From positions 1 to 48,041 of the forward strand of contig JBLKOP010000009.1 in NCBI GenBank assembly GCA_047602905.1: a DNA stretch of 48,041 nucleotides, in the 5' to 3' direction. The translations under genes were made by a program, and so were the position numbers. Source of the stretch: SKIA01 sp047602905 (GTDB lineage Archaea > Nanobdellota > Nanobdellia > Woesearchaeales > SKIA01). Shown here one piece after another: positions 8,531-15,481 of the stretch (position 1 is the first letter of the stretch; every line of letters begins with the position of its first letter). Under the pieces are notes generated by a model. It made no database searches, was not told the origin of the DNA, and saw only the letters and a program-made list of their open reading frames with translations.

Positions 8531-9169
8531 ATGGTTCAGCGAACACAGGCTCTTGTTGATCGGGTTGAGGGACTTGTTCCTCAAGCCCAGGCAGGAAGTT
8601 CTTCTGCTCAAAACACTATTATTTCTTTGATGAGGCCGTACTTGTTTTCGTATCTTAGCAGGTCTTTTTATGGTATTGATGTTGATGATGCTACGCAGGT
8701 AGCGAGTCTTAAAGTTTGGGAGGTCATTCCTCGTTACGAGCCTAAGCAAGGCAAGTCTTTTGTGAGTTACGCTACTGTGTGCGCTACCAATAAAGTTCTT
8801 TCACAGCTAAATAAGAAGTCTTATCGGGAGCACCATCAGTTGGTTTCTCTTGAGGATGTTGGTCATTTTGATAACTTCTCTTGGGAAGATGTGTTTTCTT
8901 CTCAGCAACCTTCTCCTGAGGAGGATTTGTTGTACAAAGAGTTTGAAGAAGCTGCTAATTGCGTGCTTGCTTCTTTGTATGAGTACAATAAGGATTTTTA
9001 TCTTGCTTTGGCTTGTAAACGTTTTGTTGGTTTTGAACAAGAAGAGCTATCTGCTTTGTTAGGGATTCCTATGGGTACGGTAAAGTCTCGAATTTATCGA
9101 GCAGAACGCGCTGCAAAAGATCTTGCTGAAGAGAAGGGTTTGTCTTACGTGCTGAGTTCTACCACGTAA
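8531..9169 (+). CDS. ECF-type sigma-70-like protein
   Basis: 212 aa. Region 2 is at residues 31-100: DVDDATQVASLKVWEVIPRY, then QGKSFVSYATVCATNKVLSQ, matching the DAEDxxQxxxxxxW...F..YL...A.N pattern of sigma-70 region 2. Region 4 is at residues 141-195, with a helix-turn-helix FEQEELSALLGIPMGTVKSR followed by IYRAERAA. Length and order fit an ECF sigma factor, with no anti-sigma gene adjacent. Archaeal RNA polymerase uses TBP/TFB (TBP is encoded in this window), so its role here is unknown: a DNA-binding regulator, or a domesticated or recently acquired bacterial or viral factor. Codons look like those of neighbouring rightward genes, which argues against very recent transfer. The 3' end overlaps the convergent MFS gene by 11 bp. 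Confidence 0.85.
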   Translation: MVQRTQALVDRVEGLVPQAQAGSSSAQNTIISLMRPYLFSYLSRSFYGIDVDDATQVASLKVWEVIPRYEPKQGKSFVSYATVCATNKVLSQLNKKSYREHHQLVSLEDVGHFDNFSWEDVFSSQQPSPEEDLLYKEFEEAANCVLASLYEYNKDFYLALACKRFVGFEQEELSALLGIPMGTVKSRIYRAERAAKDLAEEKGLSYVLSSTT

Positions 9170-10355
9170 GTTTTTTCTTGTTTTTCTTTATGCTTATTCG
9201 TGGAAAGTAATCGTTTGGTGTGTAGGTTTGTTTTGCTCTCCAGTACGCCGCTACGATGAGTATTCCTCCTAGAAAGAGAAGTGCTTGGTAGCTTATTCCT
9301 GCTTCTAAGAGCACTCCTGCTATCCAGGGTGTTATCGTCCATGCTAGTGCGCTTGCTGTTGCTAGGCTGGTGATGTAGGGTGTTGCTTTGCTGCTTACTT
9401 CTTCTACTCGGTCACTTATTGCTGGTGTGAGTGCTACTTCTGCGCTTATGTATATTGCGTAGAGTACTCCGAGTACTATGAGTCCTCCAAATGGTAGGAT
9501 GATGCTTGCTATGCTTGCTATTGCTAGGGCTGCTACCATGACTCGTTCTGGGTGGTTTTTTCTTAGCAGTATTCTTGTTACTGCGCTGCTGATAACTCCC
9601 ATGAATGCTGCTATTGCGAAGAGTCCTCCTATGGTTGCTGTTGTGTATCCTTGTTGTATGAGTAGTAAGGGTATTGTTATGTCTCTTAGTGCCCAGTACG
9701 CGTTGGTTGCGAGTACGATGATGGTTATTGTTTGGTGTTTCTTGCTAAATGCTGTTTCTAGTCTTTCTACGAGGTTGAGTGTTGGTTTGTTGCGTATTGG
9801 TTGCGTGCTTTGCGGTAGGCTGAGTCCTATAAATCCTGCGAGTAAAAACGTTGCTGTGCTGAGGATGTATGCGTGCGCGTAGGTGTTTATGGCTATGTTT
9901 CCTGCTGCTAAGAACCCTATGATTCCTCCTGTCATTGCTGCTAGGGTGAGTGCTGCGTAGCATTTTTGTAGGTCTGCGTTGTATCGTAGCTCGTCTTCTA
10001 TGAAGCTGATGAGTGTGCTAAAGGTTATTGGTGCGAGAAGCAGGATGAGGCTTTTGCTTACTAAGTACATTCCTGCGTTGGTGATGTTGGCTGCAAATAT
10101 CGTTGCTACTGCGAGTATGAAGCTTGTCCAGCTCAGATATACTCCTCTTCCTATTGCTTTGGGGAGTTCTTTAAGAAATGGTGCGAAGAGCAGGTATCCT
10201 ACTGCTGCTGCTCCGAGTACGCTTCCTATCATTGTGTAGCTTGCTTGTAGTGTGTGTCGTAGGTAGAGGACTTCTACTACTGCTATGCTTGCGGTTGCTG
10301 CTGCGTGAAGAAAGGCTATAAGCAGTATTGGTGCAAGGAGTTTCTGTGGTCTCAT
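9159..10355 (-). CDS. Major facilitator superfamily (MFS) permease
   Basis: 398 aa with about 12 hydrophobic segments separated by short charged loops (for example FLKELPKAIGRG between TM2 and TM3, and RIRNKPTLNLVERLETAF-type central loop near residue 200). The pattern of two six-helix halves is typical of MFS. The substrate cannot be read from sequence. It is the last gene of a leftward run after the PqqD-M50 protease gene, 40 bp apart, so it may export a product of that system. Confidence 0.8.
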   Translation of the reverse strand: MRPQKLLAPILLIAFLHAAATASIAVVEVLYLRHTLQASYTMIGSVLGAAAVGYLLFAPFLKELPKAIGRGVYLSWTSFILAVATIFAANITNAGMYLVSKSLILLLAPITFSTLISFIEDELRYNADLQKCYAALTLAAMTGGIIGFLAAGNIAINTYAHAYILSTATFLLAGFIGLSLPQSTQPIRNKPTLNLVERLETAFSKKHQTITIIVLATNAYWALRDITIPLLLIQQGYTTATIGGLFAIAAFMGVISSAVTRILLRKNHPERVMVAALAIASIASIILPFGGLIVLGVLYAIYISAEVALTPAISDRVEEVSSKATPYITSLATASALAWTITPWIAGVLLEAGISYQALLFLGGILIVAAYWRAKQTYTPNDYFPRISIKKNKKKLTW

Positions 10356-10395
10356 CTCTTCTTTGGGGTTTGTTGTTCTTTTTGAGCGTTACTGT

Positions 10396-11505
10396 TTATC
10401 CTGCTATAAGCGATCCTATAAGTAGTGTTGTTAGGAGTAGTGCTGTTGCTAGTGCGCTTATCATGATGCTTTGGTATGCTTTGTTTGTGTTGTATTGGTG
10501 GTCGTAGAGGTTTGCTGCTGCTGCGAACGTGAGAGTTGCTGTTAGTAGCGTGAGTGCTATTACTCCGTCTATGTGGGTGAGTGGGTCTTGGGCTGCTGTT
10601 ATAGTTTTTACTACGAGTTCTTGTACTGCTGGTATGGTGTATGCGAAAACAATTATTGCTAGGCTGAGTACTCCTATGAAGTTTTTTGGTGTGAATAGTC
10701 TGCAGAGTATGCAGCCTGTTTTTTCTTCGCTAAAGTGTAGGTCTGCTGCTGGGTGCATGAGTGTTTGTCCAAGGAGGTGTACGAAGACGAGTAGTGCTAC
10801 GAGTTGTGCAAGAGGGTTTTGTGTGAGTGCTATTACTATGAGTGCTTTGCTGAGTATGAGTAAATCAGTTATTATTCCTGCAAGTTTCACGTCTGTCTTG
10901 GCTGTTTCTTTGAGTGTGTGTATTGTTGTTAGGTCTGCTTTTGGTCGTAGAAAGAACCATCTGTGCTCTAAGGCTACTGCTCTGCTGTAGCCAAGTATTT
11001 GCATCATGATGTGGTGTCCTAGTTCGTGTACAAAGCTTATTGCAAAATACGTGAGTACGATGAGTGGTATGAGTAGGGTGAGTGTGTCTGTTGCGAATAA
11101 CCATTTGGGTGTTGGTATGAGTGTTGGTTGTGTGATGAGTAAGTAGATTCCTGTTGCTATTACTCCTAGTAGTACTCCTACGACTACTGGGTGCACAAAG
11201 AAATTTGCGTATTTTTTTGGTATGGTTATGATGTCTGCTACGTGTTTTTGGTGGTTGATTACTCGGTGGTTTATTTTGTGTACTAAACCGTTTTTTTGTA
11301 GTTGCTCAATAAATTCTTCTACGTTATATCCTTCGTGTTTCTTCTGTACCTCCTCTATTGTGTGCGTGTGGAGGTCTTGAATAATGTTTTTTCCTTCTTC
11401 ATCAACGATTACGTGGCTGTTTGTGTGCTCGTAGCTGACTACGTAGTCGTTTTCTCGTCGCAGGATGTTTAGTTGGTGAAAATGTACTCGGTCACTCCCT
11501 CTCAT
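10396..11505 (-). CDS. M50 zinc metalloprotease with N-terminal PqqD-like domain
   Basis: 369 aa. Residues 12-76 look like a PqqD-type winged helix (RiPP recognition element): VVSYEHTNSHVIVDEEGKNI, then EEVQKKHEGYNVEEFIEQLQ and a closing KNGLV. Membrane helices follow, with HELGHH at 160-165 as the zinc site and AGIITDLL near 209-216 as the likely third ligand region; further TMs run to the C-terminus. Bacterial fusions of PqqD to M50 are annotated as peptide zinc metalloproteases linked to modified-peptide clusters. Here it sits between a 36-aa gene and an MFS permease. Whether it processes a peptide is inference. Confidence 0.82.
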   Translation of the reverse strand: MRGSDRVHFHQLNILRRENDYVVSYEHTNSHVIVDEEGKNIIQDLHTHTIEEVQKKHEGYNVEEFIEQLQKNGLVHKINHRVINHQKHVADIITIPKKYANFFVHPVVVGVLLGVIATGIYLLITQPTLIPTPKWLFATDTLTLLIPLIVLTYFAISFVHELGHHIMMQILGYSRAVALEHRWFFLRPKADLTTIHTLKETAKTDVKLAGIITDLLILSKALIVIALTQNPLAQLVALLVFVHLLGQTLMHPAADLHFSEEKTGCILCRLFTPKNFIGVLSLAIIVFAYTIPAVQELVVKTITAAQDPLTHIDGVIALTLLTATLTFAAAANLYDHQYNTNKAYQSIMISALATALLLTTLLIGSLIAG

Positions 11506-11531
11506 AGTCTTTGTTTGGTGAGTGGTTGTTT

Positions 11532-11642
11532 TTATGCTTGTTGTTTCTTCCAGAGTTCTCTGAGTTCTTTTGTGAACTCTTGTTCTTCTTTATCATTCAT
11601 ATCCCAGCTTCCAGCTAGGTCATTTATCATTGTTTGTTGCAT
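11532..11642 (-). CDS. 36-aa microprotein
   Basis: The ORF starts 2 bp after the upstream stop (TAAACATG junction) and ends 26 bp before the protease start. The sequence runs MQQTMINDLAGSWDMND, then a charged amphipathic helix ending KELRELWKKQQA. There is no signal peptide, Cys, or Ser/Thr-rich core. Two readings are possible: a peptide substrate for the PqqD-M50 protein next door, or a lone C-terminal antitoxin-like tail (LAGSW plus acidic helix resembles ends of some VapB proteins). The identical junction style to the preceding gene pair supports it being translated. Confidence 0.5.
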   Translation of the reverse strand: MQQTMINDLAGSWDMNDKEEQEFTKELRELWKKQQA

Positions 11643-11644
11643 GT

Positions 11645-12640
11645 TTACCAGTTCTCTCCTACTTTGTAGTGCTCCATTGTTTCGTAGATAATGAATGCGA
11701 GTATGACGAATCCTATGTATGCGGTGATGAATGCACTTAGACTTAGTGTGTCCACTCCTTTAAGAAAGTCTGTAAACGTTATTGTTGTCCAGCTTGCTAT
11801 GCTTATGCAGCCGCTTATGGTTGCTGCCATGTTCCATTTCTTGCTGAGTGGCTTGACGGTTTTTCCTTTCACGCTTTCGTTGAGTTTTCTTGTTACTGGT
11901 CCTGATAAGAAGATTCCGTTTATGATGATTATTCCTACTATTATTTGCATGAAGACGAATTTGTTTGTCCACACCATTGCTTGCTCAAACACGAATGCTA
12001 CGCTGATGAAGTCTATTGCTAGTCCTAGCCAGATGACTTTGCTTATTGTTGGTAGGTGTGGGTAGAGGTGTTTTTTGTATGTGTCTGTGTATTTTGCTTT
12101 TAGCATGACAAAGTCTAGTATGAGTACTGTTCCTAGTGTGAGTATGCTGTGCATGTTGTGTCCTATGAAGAAAAGTTTTTCTGCGTTTATTCCTGTCCAT
12201 ACAGGTAGGCTGATGATTATTGTTGCCAGCACGAGTATTGTTGTGTAGAAGTAGTGTATGTGTTCTATGAATCCTTTTTTGTTGTTTGCTCGATAAATGA
12301 GTCCTGCTACGAAGAAGAGGATGAGTGCTATTACGAAGGGTTCTGTTACGAGTAGTCCTGCTCGTAGCCAGTCTATTGTTGGGTTTATGGTTATTCCTTC
12401 GTGAGCGAGTACTCTGTAGTTGAGTTGAAAGTCTAGAAGGTAGTGTGCTATGGTGAACACGACTGTTGCTACGCTGAGTGGTTCTAGCATTTTGTGCGTT
12501 ACTTCTTGTAGTGTTCGTTTCTTCTCTCCTGTGCTTTTTTTTGCTTGGTAGTAGAAGTATAGCCCCCACAGAGCTGCTGCTCCTATGAGTGCTACGCTTG
12601 CTTGTCGCGTGAATTGTATGAGTTCTAGTGGCGTTATCAT
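11645..12640 (-). CDS. Polytopic membrane protein, unknown family
   Basis: 331 aa from ATG 12640; the frame is open further upstream but overlaps a better small gene. There are about eight TM segments. Histidines lie in or at the ends of helices (FTIAHYLLD, VLAHEG, EHIHYFY, FIGHNMHS), which could bind heme or metal, but no cytochrome family signature is clear. It ends in ETMEHYKVGENW. Start and stop junctions with flanking small genes are both TAAACATG, so the three are one transcript. Confidence 0.72.
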   Translation of the reverse strand: MITPLELIQFTRQASVALIGAAALWGLYFYYQAKKSTGEKKRTLQEVTHKMLEPLSVATVVFTIAHYLLDFQLNYRVLAHEGITINPTIDWLRAGLLVTEPFVIALILFFVAGLIYRANNKKGFIEHIHYFYTTILVLATIIISLPVWTGINAEKLFFIGHNMHSILTLGTVLILDFVMLKAKYTDTYKKHLYPHLPTISKVIWLGLAIDFISVAFVFEQAMVWTNKFVFMQIIVGIIIINGIFLSGPVTRKLNESVKGKTVKPLSKKWNMAATISGCISIASWTTITFTDFLKGVDTLSLSAFITAYIGFVILAFIIYETMEHYKVGENW

Positions 12641-12642
12641 GT

Positions 12643-12804
12643 TTAGTGTTCTCTCCAGAAGTAAATTACTCCTATGATGTATAGTGTTCTGGGAAACGCC
12701 CAGTACCAGAAATTTGCTGTCCAGCCTGTTGGTAGTCCGAGGATGATGAAGAAGCCTGCTATGACAAACAAGACCCAACTCACCTCTAGCTTCATTTCTA
12801 GCAT
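12643..12804 (-). CDS. Small membrane protein (53 aa)
   Basis: Starts ATG 12804 as MLEMKLEVSWVLFVIAG and ends in YIIGVIYFWREH; there are two hydrophobic segments joined by a Trp-rich loop (GWTANFWYWAFPR). The stop is 2 bp before the start of the 331-aa membrane protein. It is probably a small subunit or partner of that protein and the first gene of the operon. No family is recognised. Confidence 0.65.
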   Translation of the reverse strand: MLEMKLEVSWVLFVIAGFFIILGLPTGWTANFWYWAFPRTLYIIGVIYFWREH

Positions 12805-12829
12805 AAAGCGTTTTTTGTAGAAGGAGTTT

Positions 12830-13207
12830 TTAAGGGTTTTTATGACTTTGATATAGTTCTATACGTATATTATCTGGGTCTTTGAGAAAACAGTACCATT
12901 CACAACTCATTCCTTGTTTTGGCTGAGTAATTTGAACACCTTCTCGTTTTAGTTTGTCATACGTTGCATGTACATCTTCTACTTCTATTGCTATGTGATG
13001 TATTTCTGCGTTCGTTGTTTGTTGTGCTTTGTTTTTTGCTCCTCCAACAAGTTCTAGTACGCTTTCCTTAAGTTCAATAAGTATGGTTTCTGTTTGTTTG
13101 CTTGGTTTTGTGTATCTTTTTTGTTCAGTAAAGCCAAAGTGTTTTTTGTAAAAAGAAGCTGTTTTTTCTGGGTTGGTTACGTTTAGTGCTATGTGGTGTA
13201 TTCTCAT
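12830..13207 (-). CDS. VOC (glyoxalase/bleomycin-resistance) superfamily protein
   Basis: 125 aa. It has two beta-alpha-beta-beta-beta modules: MRIHHIALNVTNPEKTASFY at the start with the metal-type His, and EIHHIAIEVEDVHATYDKL in the second half, ending KDPDNIRIELYQ where the last Glu is a usual metal ligand. It resembles lactoylglutathione lyase or methylmalonyl-CoA epimerase-like members. The substrate cannot be assigned. Confidence 0.85.
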   Translation of the reverse strand: MRIHHIALNVTNPEKTASFYKKHFGFTEQKRYTKPSKQTETILIELKESVLELVGGAKNKAQQTTNAEIHHIAIEVEDVHATYDKLKREGVQITQPKQGMSCEWYCFLKDPDNIRIELYQSHKNP

Positions 13208-13266
13208 AACAAAGAAGGAGGGCGTTTATGCATATATATTGTTTGGGTTGTTTTGCGAATAAGTGT

Positions 13267-13641
13267 TTATTTGAAGCAGTAATCACAGTTTGTTGGTATT
13301 TCTGCGTGTTGTGCGTGTATTTCGCATATTGCTTTTGTTTCTCTTAGTAAAGTAGTAAGTTTCATAAGTTCTTGTTTGGGCTCTGCTCCTTCTGCTAAGT
13401 TAGTTGCTGCTTCTTGTATGTGTTTGTGTATTTTTTTTGGTAGTTTGCTTGCTCCTCGTTTTCCTTGTAGGTATTGGTTTACTGCGCTTGGAGCTAGTTC
13501 TAGCTTATCTGCTATTTCTTTTTGGCTGAGTCCTTTTGTTTGTAGTTCTTCAGCTAGTGCTCGTCGCAGTGCGGGTAGTGCGTACCATACTTCTACTTCT
13601 GGCAGTATTTCCATACAACTTAGTAAGGGGTGTTTTTTCAT
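13267..13641 (-). CDS. XRE-type HTH transcriptional regulator
   Basis: 124 aa from ATG 13641; the longer upstream frame lacks family resemblance. The helix-turn-helix near residues 35-65 is KGLSQKEIADKLELAPSAVN, followed by QYLQGKRG. This is the pattern of archaeal regulators whose relatives are fused to ThiN. The C-terminus carries CEIHAQHAEIPTNCDYCFK, a possible metal site with three Cys. It is divergent from a YjbQ gene, a family with reported thiamine-phosphate synthase side activity, so a thiamine-related link is possible but only suggestive. Confidence 0.8.
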   Translation of the reverse strand: MKKHPLLSCMEILPEVEVWYALPALRRALAEELQTKGLSQKEIADKLELAPSAVNQYLQGKRGASKLPKKIHKHIQEAATNLAEGAEPKQELMKLTTLLRETKAICEIHAQHAEIPTNCDYCFK

Positions 13642-13739
13642 AAAGATATGCGTTATTTGTTTTTGAAAAAGAACAGTTGTTTTTATGAGTGGATGATTTA
13701 GCACCAACCTTTTTTAATGCGCGTTCGTATATGGTTTGT

Positions 13740-14114
13740 ATGTATACGTTGAATTTACGTTCTTCTTCTCGCGAGGAGTTTGTTGATATTACTGATGAGG
13801 TTGAGTCTGTTCTTTCTGGTTCTGGTGTCGTTACGGTTTTTGTTTCTCACACGACTGCTGGTGTTTGTGTGAATGAGGGTTTTGATCCTGACGTACAAGT
13901 TGATGTGATAAAAAAATTAAAGGAGTTGTTTCCTCGTGACGGTGCGTATTTGCATGCTGAGGGCAATAGCGATTCTCATTTGAAAAGTATTGTTGTTGGT
14001 TGTTCAGTGCAAGTTCCTTTTCATGAGGGAAAGTTGCTTCTTGGTCGTTGGCAGAGAATCTTTTTTTGTGAGTTTGATGGTCCTCGAAGTCGCGAGGTGT
14101 TAGTTACTTTCTAG
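13740..14114 (+). CDS. YjbQ family protein (UPF0047)
   Basis: 124 aa from the ATG at 13740, chosen because a TTTTTTAAT box lies about 26 bp upstream; other in-frame starts are GTG 13689 and ATG 13731. Family blocks are visible: FVDITDEVESVL, VTVFVSHTTAGVCVNEG, YLHAEGNSDSHLKS, and GRWQRIFFCEFDGPRSREV. Members have been linked to weak thiamine-phosphate synthase activity, but their main role is uncertain. It overlaps the convergent Nudix gene by 15 bp. Confidence 0.88.
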   Translation: MYTLNLRSSSREEFVDITDEVESVLSGSGVVTVFVSHTTAGVCVNEGFDPDVQVDVIKKLKELFPRDGAYLHAEGNSDSHLKSIVVGCSVQVPFHEGKLLLGRWQRIFFCEFDGPRSREVLVTF

Positions 14115-14615
14115 TTCTTGTATTCGCGTAAATATTAGCTCCCATACTCTTGCGTGTGGTGTTTTCTTTTCTGGTAAGTTTTCTTTGCTAAAGTACGCTA
14201 CTTGTTCTACTTCTTCTTGCTGTAGGTTTGTTGGGAGTTGGTTGTGTTTGTAGGTGTAGATGTAGTATACTTCGTTTTCGTGTAGGTTGTTGAAGTGAAA
14301 TTCTTCGTTTTCTACTCTCCATAGTCGTAGTTTGTTTTTGTCTAGTTGTATTCCGAGTTCTTCTTGTGCTTCCCGTAGTGCTGCTTGTATTGGTTCTTCT
14401 CCTGCGTCTATGTGTCCTGCTACTGCTACGTCCCAGTAGCTTGGGAAGAGTTGTTTGGTTGCTGCTCGTTTTTGCAGCAATATGTCTTGTTTGTCGTTGT
14501 ACATCCATACGTGTATTACTCGGTGTCTGATTCCTTTTGCGTGTGCTTCTTGTTTGCTTATGGTTTTTCCTGTTGGTTTTCCGTTTTTGTCTACTATGTC
14601 GAGTATTTCTTGCAT
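14100..14615 (-). CDS. Nudix hydrolase (IPP isomerase/YfcD-like)
   Basis: 171 aa. It begins LDIVDKNGKPTGKTISKQEA, typical of the branch that includes isopentenyl-diphosphate isomerase type 1 and YfcD. A complete Nudix box (G-x5-E-x7-REAQEELGI) runs from GHIDAGEE, about residues 66-88. The WDVAVAGH lead-in also fits. The substrate is unassigned. A TATA-like TTATAAAC at about 14638-14645 gives the promoter. Confidence 0.85.
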   Translation of the reverse strand: MQEILDIVDKNGKPTGKTISKQEAHAKGIRHRVIHVWMYNDKQDILLQKRAATKQLFPSYWDVAVAGHIDAGEEPIQAALREAQEELGIQLDKNKLRLWRVENEEFHFNNLHENEVYYIYTYKHNQLPTNLQQEEVEQVAYFSKENLPEKKTPHARVWELIFTRIQELESN

Positions 14616-14650
14616 GTTCTGTGTTTTGCTGGTTTGTGTTTATAACAATT

Positions 14651-14670
14651 TATTTTCTATATAGAATATT
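14651..14670. repeat. TTCTATATAGAA palindrome, copy shared with 38.34 kb
   Basis: TTCTATATAGAA at 14655-14666 lies upstream of the Nudix promoter. Read on the minus strand, the 18-bp ATTCTATATAGAAAATAA is also present on the plus strand at the origin-like region near 38342. A related palindrome is at 2883-2901. It could be a binding site or AT-rich chance. Confidence 0.4.
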
Positions 14671-14714
14671 TTGTTTTTCGGAAATCTTTCAAAAAAAACA
14701 AGAAAAAACTGTAA

Positions 14715-14734
14715 TTGTTACAACTTAGTAACAA
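14715..14734 (+). promoter_or_regulatory. Inverted repeat TTGTTAC-N6-GTAACAA upstream of a TATA box
   Basis: The 7-bp arms are perfect and end 4 bp before the TATA box at 14739-14747 (TTTATATAG) of the 204-aa gene at 14768. The position suits an activator or repressor site. The binding protein is unknown. Confidence 0.5.
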
Positions 14735-14767
14735 CAAGTTTATATAGTTGTTTTACTATACATAAAC

Positions 14768-15382
14768 ATGCCCGCAACACCTGTTCAGCCACCAAAAACA
14801 CCTCTACTCATACCTCCAGCGCAAAAAATCCAGCTAGCAAAAGAGTTCTTTGAAAAAAACAACTACCACACACAAGAAAAATTCAATAACACACCCTTTC
14901 TTGCTGCACAAAGCGAAGAGAATCTTTACGTACTCATTCACAAGCACATATCAAAGGACAACTTCAAACAACTTGACTTACAACTACTCCAAGAACAAGA
15001 AAAAAGAAACGTAAACACAATTCCTGTTTTCTTCAAGGACCGAGACAACTATTTTCGGCACCCAGCAACGCACCCAAGCCTTGCAGGAACAGATTACCAA
15101 CAAGCCCTCAAAGCAGTACAACCAAACGAGTTTCGCAGAGCCTCCATGGTATTTCTGCAACTAGCAGAAGAAGTTGCAAAAACCCTGTTTCAAGGACGAG
15201 TAACGTATTTTCAACCTGCACGAGACCTGCGCACAGCAAATCCTGAGCAAGAAGCGCTCATAACACATGAGTTCGCGCAAGCAACGCGCGTGCGCGAAGC
15301 AACAGAATACTATCCATCTGAAGGATTAGCTGCTCGTCTCTACACACCCTCAATGCCAAAAAGCATTGTTAAGAACAGATAA
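14768..15382 (+). CDS. Hypothetical protein (204 aa)
   Basis: Starts at ATG 14768, about 25 bp after a TATA box, so probably leaderless. There is no signal peptide or TM. It has a Pro-rich start (MPATPVQPPKTPLLIPP), a helix AQKIQLAKEFFEKNN, and a likely mixed fold with long helices (RRASMVFLQLAEEVAKTLF). I recognise no domain. Codons are strongly A- and C-ending, unlike most short rightward genes in this window. It is followed by the sufB promoter, so it is not clearly part of the SUF group. Confidence 0.7.
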   Translation: MPATPVQPPKTPLLIPPAQKIQLAKEFFEKNNYHTQEKFNNTPFLAAQSEENLYVLIHKHISKDNFKQLDLQLLQEQEKRNVNTIPVFFKDRDNYFRHPATHPSLAGTDYQQALKAVQPNEFRRASMVFLQLAEEVAKTLFQGRVTYFQPARDLRTANPEQEALITHEFAQATRVREATEYYPSEGLAARLYTPSMPKSIVKNR

Positions 15383-15447
15383 AGGAATGTTTAGATATCT
15401 TGTGTAACTTACTCGTTTACTTAAGAAGATTAGTTTCAATCTAAAAC

Positions 15448-15478
15448 AACACTTTTAAACTAGTTCACTATCGTGAAT
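15448..15478 (+). promoter_or_regulatory. sufB promoter with palindromic operator (copy 1 of 2)
   Basis: The block contains TTTTAAAC (15453-15460) as TATA box and the inverted repeat TTCAC-TATC-GTGAA at 15464-15477. All 31 bases are identical to 19832-19862 before sufD. The palindrome lies between TATA and the expected start point about 25 bp downstream at ATG 15482, so bound protein would block initiation. This suggests iron or Fe-S-responsive repression of both transcripts. Confidence 0.8.
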
Positions 15479-15481
15479 TCT

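Noticed and set aside
8531..9169. Sigma-like gene as evidence of a bacterial contig or misassembly
   Set aside because: Flanking genes and its own TATA box are archaeal, with matching codon style and a gene overlap on the 3' side.
12641..12778. N-terminal extension of the 331-aa membrane protein
   Set aside because: It overlaps a better 53-aa membrane ORF in another frame, and its composition (Arg/His-rich) is that of a shadow frame.
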